NCBI GenBank assembly: GCA_951804985.1
Contig: OX638133.1
Span: 36,109,963-36,173,962 of the forward strand
Length of the DNA stretch: 64,000 nucleotides
Reading direction: 5' to 3'
Source of the DNA: Dryomyza anilis
Taxonomy: Eukaryota; Arthropoda; Insecta; Diptera; Dryomyzidae
The notes under the pieces were generated by a model. The model did no database searches, was not told where the DNA came from, and was given only the letters and a program-made list of their open reading frames with translations. The position numbers were made by a program, and so were the translations under genes. Positions 34,901 through 43,900 of this stretch are shown here, piece by piece. Every line of letters begins with the position of its first letter. Position 1 is the first letter of the stretch.

Positions 34901-37900
34901 ATTTATATATTGTATATTTATCTACTCCTATTTTCATTTCATATAATAACAAAGACATTTTTCGATTCAATAAGAATACGAAAATTAAACATTTATATAT
35001 TTTAAAAATATTTCATTTATTATGGTCATATCAAAATGTTACCAAAATGATTAAAAAGTTACCAAGTTACCAAGCTGGCAAAAAGTTACCAATTTTGGTT
35101 GTAAGTTGTTACCAAGAGTGGCAACCGTGATAAGGAGCAATTTTATTAAAAAATATCCATATGGCAACCCTACGTATATATTTAGACAAACAATACCAAC
35201 AACAATAATACCAACGTACCTCTTAACACTGTCTTCATACTCACCATAAATTTTAAATGCATAGAAAACTTTTATGTCCCTCGGCGCCTGTTCGCTGAAC
35301 ACGGAGAGCGCGTCCAAAAAATCCTCAAACGACAGATTTCCCTGGCCATCCCGCGAGAAAGCCTCGCAGATACGACTGCGAAAAGGATTCTCACGCAGTT
35401 CGGGTAATTTTTCGATGCACTCACGTGGAACCTTGACACTCGAAGCATGGCCCTCGGTCATTTGGCGTGGCACCAAATCCGGACGTAACTCGCGAAAACG
35501 TTTATGGACACTAGATAAAAGAATTCAAATACATGAAGAATGCAAAACAAGCGAAAACACAATACACCAAAATAAAAATGGTTCTTTTTAACAAAACAAA
35601 GAATGGTCAACAAAATGGGTGGCAGCCGTTTTAATGTTTTTGAAGGCGCAGAGGCTGGAACCGATTTTTTTTGGAGCATGTTCAAAACTCTTTATGATGT
35701 AAAGAATAAATTGCATGCTTACAAAACTGAACCAAACGATGGCCTGAATGGGCACCGAATGCAGTACAAAAGAATTCAAATAATGAACTGCAAATAGCGA
35801 ATATTATAACGTAATAATGCATGAATAAATTCCATTAAATAAGAATTGGTGGCAAATATCAAAACAAGATACAAGAAGTGAAATTAAAAATTTTAAAAAC
35901 GTGATTGGTGGTCTAAAGGTCACACGTAGTATTGTTAATATTATTATCTTAGTGGAAATTTACCCCATTAGGGATAGCATGATCATAACTTGATCCTATT
36001 AGTCATGACTGCTTAGGCCAAGATAAAAATAAGTGATCAATTCCCGATTATAGGGACAACAAGTTAAGGAATGTATTGCATTTATTCAAATTAATATTAT
36101 TACACAGCATAATCATCTTTTAGCAAACATTTTAAAGGCCACTTTATGAGTTCATTTGTGAAAAAATTGAATTTGTATTTCATTGGTATTTCTTTCGCGA
36201 ATTTATGAAATATTCTTAATTCAAATCCATGTAATTTAATTTGATTAGTTTTAATTTTACAATAAAAGTACTTTTAATTTCTCAATTCATAGATCGAAAT
36301 GGAAATCATATAGTAGAAAATGAAATGATTCTTTAAAATAACTGATTACCTTGGGATTTAATCAGGAAATGGAAACGTAAATGAAACCGACATCTTTTTA
36401 AATCCGTATTAATATTAAAACGATCGGTATCGATATAAACAGTTTTGATTTTATGCTGATTTTAAAACGGTTTTTAATAAAGTATAAAAAGAACAAATAT
36501 CACTCATTATTACTTTTTTTAAATATTAAAAGGCTTTTTAACTGTCTTTGGAAATATAAAATCTTTAAATATAATTATTATAAAGAGATATATTTTGTAT
36601 ACACTATTTTTTAGGGTGTTCCGAATATTTTGCACACCTGAAAAAATCGATTTCTACGAGAAACTACACCGAAAAAAACTGTATTAAAATAAATTAAAAT
36701 TTCTTCAAAATAAATACATATGTCTTTGATATACGTCCAAAAGCAAATGTATTTGTTTTTACCACATTGATGTAGTAGTTTAAGTATGGAACATAACTAC
36801 ATAATTTGAAACCATTTCTATACAAAATGTTCATTTGTATTGAAATAACTAGATTTTGTCTATATTTATACATTCTAAAATATAAGGACAAATTACTATA
36901 TATGCTTTTAATTTTCATACGATCGGTTTTTATTTTACTTTGTTGTGATTATTTTTATATTTTATAAAAAAAAAACAATTCTTTAATGATTGGGAAAGTT
37001 ATATGAATGAATGAATATTAATATGAAATTTTATGATTAAAAAAAAAGAGACAACAATTATAAATATGAAACAAAAAATATATATAAAACTAAAGAGTGA
37101 TACATGTAACTTCAAGAAAAATATACAAAGAAATCTATGGGCCATTCCACACCAAATCAACCAGCGGTTGGAACTCACTTTCTTCGATTTCAATGAAATT
37201 TGGGCAACTGATAAATGCTATCAAGATATGCATTGACCATTGACTAAATTATTTTTTTTTAGAATTTTAGAAAGGGTATATTTTAAGGACATCAATTTGA
37301 AAGTGCAAGTATAATGACCACGGGCCACAAGTTTAGAAGTTACAACTATTAAAATATTTAAATAAATTCAAATGTATTTATTAGAATTAAGAACTTTGTT
37401 TAGAAACACTGTTCTATATATTTATATATAAGAATCTTTGTTTCATAGTTTTAATGTTCTGATATTTGTATAGAAAATAAAATAATTTTCATTCTCGTTT
37501 TTTCACTGAATCGGCCTGTTTAATAAAAGTATTTAAAAACAATCATAATATAGTAAAACCACATTTTTCAAAACAAAGACTTAAATGTAATATAATTTAC
37601 TACAGTATTATTTCAGTGTAGGGATCATTCTGAAAATATGTGCGAAAAAAGTTTTTATAGAACAATTTTCAAAACGTGCTACGTGAAACGAAGATAGGTT
37701 TAGTAAAACCTGAATTACTCTTATTTTTTGTTAAGTTCAAGTTGAAACAAAGGTGTTTTCCTCTCCTAATATTTTGGTTTTTATACCCTACACCTATGAG
37801 GCATAGGGTATATAAGCTTTGTGCATATATTGTAACGCCCCTTAGGAGGCGTGTCCGGTATGGAAAAGTATATATATTTTTGATCAGCATCACAACCCGA

Positions 37901-40900
37901 GTTCGTTCAGCCATGTCCGTCTGTCTGTATGTCTGTCCGTCTGTCTGTCTGTCCGTCTTGCTGTCTTGCTGTCCGAATACAGAATAACTTGAGAAATCAT
38001 TTTAAGTAATCATTTGTGAGCCGTATATTTCTAAATAAAAGCATTTTATATTTAAGTCGATAGCACTTTTTGGAAATGATCTCCTCAATTCGTTTACCAT
38101 TTTTAATTGCATTTTAAATGAAAGTCCATATCAAATTTTCGGATTGTCAGTATCATAATTTTACTCAGTAATGTCTCAGCTATGAAGTACATCCAACGTT
38201 TTTCAAATGTTCAACCAAAAAATTTTATATTTTTATAATATGAAAATATTTCATGCTTTTTACTTTTAAATGCAAATAAATACCTTGAGCGATTTAATCT
38301 AAAAACATGTCTTCACACAATTGATTAGAATAATCCCTAGTTCACATGCATGTCTAGTAGGGAAGTCAATCTCCGAATTTTCGGGATTATAAAAATATAA
38401 AAATAATAGTTTATTCAAAAGCCTTTCAATGTTTTTATACACATTTCGTAAAAAGTAAATCTAACAGTTAATGGACTAAAATCTTAAAACACTGACGTCA
38501 ATAATAATGATTTCGTGCTTTTTGACTTCTAACAAATTCACAATTGCTAAAAATTACGCCACTATCGACTAATAACAATGTTCGGAAAAATTAGCACATT
38601 TGTTCCTTTTTATTCATACCATTTCTACATTATTTTAGAGTGCCGATTCGAACTGCGTTTTTAATTTTTTTCCAAATATGTAATGTTTTTGAGAAAAAGG
38701 CAATTTATTATTTTTGCATTTTTCGCTGCATTTAAAAAAAAAAACTTTTTTATATAAAGACTGAACAGCCATTTAATAAAAATTAAAATAGTTATTGTCC
38801 ATGAACAAGTCAACTTGAATGTCGTTTAAGATTTGGTTGTAATAACCGGTTAAAATTTAAAAATTGAAAAAAAAGGAATTTGTGAAATCACCGGAAAATC
38901 ATGTGAAAAAAAATGTTTTATTATTATTTTAAAATATTAAAATTACTATAGATTCTACTCATTTCAACAATTGTATTACTTTTCAGTGCCTTTTTGATTT
39001 TTGAGATAAATAAATTTTTAATTGAATTTCAACTGTATACAAATAATTCACTATTCATTTAAAAAAATATTAATTATTGCAGTATTTTACTGTTATTTCT
39101 AAATATATAATAACAATTATAAAGTACTAGGGTTTGTAAATATACTGTTTCTAATGTTCTATAATAATGCGCACTGTTTTGGTACTTTTGTACTATTTCC
39201 TTAAAATATCAATTAATTTGAATCGTTCTTTTTAAATAACATAATTTAATGCATCGATCATATATTTCGTTCACATCATCAATATATTCTGTTGCAATAT
39301 CTGTAGCCGCGGTAGCTCAGTGGTTAGTGCGTTGGACTGCGAGCCGAAAGGTCCCCGGTTCAAGCCTGGACTGGGGCTAACAACTCGACTACCTCTCGGC
39401 AGTAAATAGCAAACGTACGAGAGTAAAACATTGGCTATGCTCTCACCCACCGCTCAGATTCGGCAACAAACTGTAGGTCCCACCACTTTGAGTACAAATA
39501 TAACACGCACAGCTCAAAATGGTGAGAGAGCTCGGCCTAAGTTCTTATAGGGCTGTAGTGCCAAACTATTATTATTATAATATCTACAGAATAAAAATTC
39601 TATAGAAATATGTTAATGAATTATCTTGAATTCATTATCTTAATTTAAAAGACAAATTTTAATTCACAGAAAAAGCAATACCATGGTCGAAATAGGTATT
39701 TTCTCTAGTATTACAAATGATTTAAAATATAACATTTATTTTTTACTAAATATTCTTTTCCGATAATTTCATAAATTGCCCTTATTTTCTAAATTTCCCT
39801 TATTTTCTAAATTTTTCACATTTAACAGATTGTTTTAACCAAACCATAAACGATATTCAAATGGACTTAATGCCATAACATTCCTTGGTTTATTCCTGGG
39901 CTATAACCGTATTAATTCAATAGCTGTCTAATCTTTTCATATAAAATTTTTATTGTTAAATGCAGTGAAAAATGCAAAAATATAAATTGCGTTTTTCTCA
40001 AAAACGTTCCGTATAGGGAAAAAAACGCATTTCGAATCAGCACATTCAAATTGAATAGAAATGATATGAATGAATGAAAACAGGGAGAAGTTTGAGCCGA
40101 ACAGTGTAATCTGTCGATTCAAAATACAGAAAGTACTAAAAAATAGTAAATAATTATAATATAATTAAATCGGGGTTTCGGTTAGCGATAAAACTGGAAC
40201 CATTGTCTCTGAATGTAACCTTTATAATATTTATTAATAACAAAATACTTCAATAAATATAATTGAACACCCTAAAATTTTTTCAAAGCCGTATTCTGGC
40301 ATTTGCATGACAAAGTCTAGTTATTGAAATGTTGTCATTAGGGATGTCAATCCCGGACTATTTTTCAATCCCGAAATTTCGGGACTAAAAAATTTGAATC
40401 CCGGGATCCCGGGATTAGTCCCGGGATTTAAAAAAATAATAGCAAAGACATAAAATAACCATATTTGTGTTTAAATAATAAACAATTATAATGCTTAAGT
40501 CAAACAAAAGTCATATATTCAAATGCATCTGTTTTCAGGTTGGGTATTCAAATATGGTATACTAAATCCGCGATATATAAACCCCAGTTGATCATCAAAC
40601 ATTTTTTTAATACTTTTTATTTAAAATTTATTTTTTAGTACAAATATAAGAAAATTAAAATTTTGAATGAACAACAAAATTTGTTATTGGGATATTGGTT
40701 TTTTGTGGAAAACAATATTTTATAAAAAAAAATATAATTTTAAAAAAATAAATAGTTTTACAAATTTTGAAATATTTGAACTTTTAATTTAAAATTATTT
40801 AAGTTGTATGTGATTTAACCGGTTATTGCAACCAAATCTCAAACGACGAAGTTGACTTGTTCATGGGCAATAACTATTTTAATTTTTATTCAATGGCTGT

Positions 40901-43900
40901 TTAGTTTTTTTATAAAAAAAAGTTTGTTTTTAAATGCAGTGAAAAATGCAAAAATAATAAATTGCATTTTTCTCCAAAACATTACGTATACGGAAAAAAC
41001 TAGAAACGCAGTTCGAATCAGTACATTAAAATTATATAGGCATGATATGAGAAAATGATTGCCGAACAGTGTTATTAGTCGAAAGTGACGTAATTTTTAA
41101 AAATGTGTGAATTTGTTCAAAGTTAAAAAGCATGTAATTCATTATTATTTACGTCAGTGTTTTAAGATTTTAGTCCATTAAATCCAACCGTAGCCGAAAC
41201 CGAAACCGATATCCGTTTAAAACCGATATCCATTTAAAACCGAAACAGTAATCGAAACCGTTATACGAATATCAGAAATAAACCGTTTCGGTTTTATACC
41301 AGTTTAAAACGGTTTTTAAAAAAGCATAAAAAGAAACAGGAAAACATATTTTATTTTATATAGAAGATATTAAGTACAAGGCATGTTTAATGTCATTTAA
41401 TAAAATTTTGAATTCCCAAAATAAAAATTTTTTCTTGTACAATTTTCGGCGAGCTAGACTAAGCTTATGTCCCATAGTTAAGTTATTTGAAAAATATGGA
41501 ATTAAAAGAAATTTTATACAAAAACCGAAATCAAAACCGAAACCGTAACTTGGAACCGGTATACTGAAACCGTTTCGTAATAAAAACCTAAAACCGAAAC
41601 CAAAACGCGGAAAAAACCGAAATCGAAACCGTTATTCGTTTAGGTTTCAAACCTTGATTAAATGTTAGATTTACTTTTTCACAAAATGTGTACACAAACA
41701 TTGAAAGACTTTTGAATAAACTATTAAAAATTGATCTACTAGCGTTTTTTGTAATCCCGAAAATCCCGGGATTTAACGATGATCCCGGGATGAGTTTTTC
41801 GGGACTGATTTGACTCAAATCCCGGGATCCCGGGATCCCGGGATTGACATCCCTAGTTGTCATTCACCGTGTCATGCCTTTTTTATAAATAATTATTACT
41901 GTATTCTACTTTAAACGTGACAAATTGAAACTCAACTCAGTGGTGAAGAGCTTTTTTTCATATTAACTGTCAAAAAATTAAAATTCAAATGTAAACAATT
42001 TTTATATTTAAATATTTGAACATATCTCACGTGATATTTCCGCACTTTTTGCAAACAAAAGTGATTTACGCGACGTGCATTATGTTAATAGTGAGTTTCG
42101 GTCGATTCTGCAAGTCGCAAATATAATTAAAATTGGTTAAAACAAATTTGAATTCCCAAGTTTTCCATCTGAAAGTCGCAAAAAATCGAACCGCGACAAA
42201 AATCCATTGATATATTTGCATCTCAAAGTGAAGATATAGTGCAATTCAATATAGTGCATAACTAAAAAGTAGTAAAAAAATACATATTTTAATGAATAAA
42301 CTTCTTGTCATCTCCTCTTTAGGTTGTGACAAATTTCATAACAATTGTCATTGTTTTTATTGTCACTTTGCTGCTAGAATACCATTTCGTGACAATTATC
42401 ACTCACCTCATTTTACTCATTGCTTTGTCATTGTCATTGCTCGTTAGAATAGGTCTATAAAACTAACATTTTTCACATTCATTACAATCAAATTGTGCGT
42501 ACTACAAATTTCAATCATTTAAAATCCATTTGATCGAGAATAAATCTTTTTACAAAATCTGAATTCGATTAATTCCACTCTAAATTCCACTCTAACAATT
42601 GAGTTTACATAAATAAATCCACGTTCCTAAATTGAGTTAATTTTTAAAATTGTTATTAATTAAAAATCACATATGACTTTAAAAAGATGTGTCCACTTTA
42701 AACTATTTTTTTTTTTTATTATAATTTTTTTATAAAATATTGTTATCCACAAAAAACCAATATACCAATAAAAATTTGATTGTTCATTCAAAATTAAAAT
42801 TTTCTTATATTTGCACTAAAAAAAATTTGTTCAATAAAATGTTTTAAAAAATGTTGGATGATCAACTGGGGTTTATACAGGGTTTTTCAATAAGAGCGCT
42901 ACAAAAGTTTTTTCAAGGGTTTTTCAACAGGGACGCTACAAAAGTTGAGCAACAGGGACAGCAAACGACGCCATATTTCTTGCCGCTCTTTTGAAATTTC
43001 TCTTCAGTAAGGTTTGCCATTTCATGATGGAAAGATATACGAGCCAACAACGAGTCGAAATTTTTAAAATTTACTACCGAATTCGTATATCTATCCATGA
43101 AATGGCAAACATTACTGAAGAGAAATGTCAAAAGAGCAGCAAGAAATATGGCTGTCCCTGTCGCTCTTTTGTAGCGTCCCATTTGAAAAACCTTTTATAT
43201 CGCGGATTTTGTGTTTTAGACACCATGTATATTTGGATACCCAACCTGAAAACAGATGCATTTGAATAGATAAGTTTTGTTTTAGCTTTAAGCATTATCA
43301 TTGTTTATTATTCAAACATAGATATGGATATTATATGCCTATGCTATTATTTTTTAAATCCCGGGATTCGAATTTTTAGTGCCGAAATTTCTGGATTGAA
43401 AAATAGTCCGGGATTGACATCCCTAATGTCTAGTATGTCATGTGTTTTTTTTTTTCGATTTTTATAGCGCGGTGTAATCTTACTTGATTTAGGGAACTCC
43501 TACACAGAAAAAAAATCATCAATATGATGAATTTATTCATAAATATATTTTTCTACCAACTACCAGATTCATCATATTGATACTACCGTTCACTAAATGA
43601 TATATTGATGAATGCATTAATTATATTTATGAAGTTGATTTTTTTTTGCGAATTTTTCAAAAAAAAAAATTTAGAAAATAATTCGAAAAAAAAGTGTTTC
43701 TGTAAAAAACGAGTTGGAAAAGTTCGGTCACATGGGGCGGATTTTTGTAGTCGGTCGGGCCCGATTATGGAATACCCTACACCTTTGGTGGGGATATTAA
43801 TGTGGGATATTTACTTGCATACCTTAATTTTAAAGTTTTTAATTATGCTGAACCTCCCCACCCTCAGAATATTATTCATATATCAGAAATTTACGTCTTA

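Larger units (their letters stand above)
22972..35244 (-). other. Cib2: Cib2 intron 3 (12.3 kb)
   Basis: Phase-1 intron, donor G|GTGAGT at 35244. It holds MITE copies 18-20, the satellite array, a family E element, mariner-derived MITEs, family B2 repeats and a LINE. Positions 23060-23917, 24460-24950 and 33380-34190 are AT-rich with no element that I can name. Confidence 0.9.
38358..43425 (+). mobile_element. hAT-superfamily element (outer), 5.07 kb with nested insertions
   Basis: Starts TAGGGAAGTCAATC and ends GGGATTGACATCCCTA. The flanking 8 bp are identical, ATGTCTAG at 38350-38357 and 43426-43433, the hallmark target duplication of hAT elements. It has CCCGGGAT subterminal repeats at the right end. 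No transposase ORF is visible, so it is non-autonomous or decayed. Inside it lie a SINE, an opposite-orientation copy of the same family and a mariner-derived MITE; without these it would be about 2.9 kb. Confidence 0.9.

Noticed and set aside
39306..39378. A functional tRNA gene
   Set aside because: A and B boxes are present, but the acceptor stem does not close and the anticodon arm is irregular. It continues into a SINE body with target duplications.
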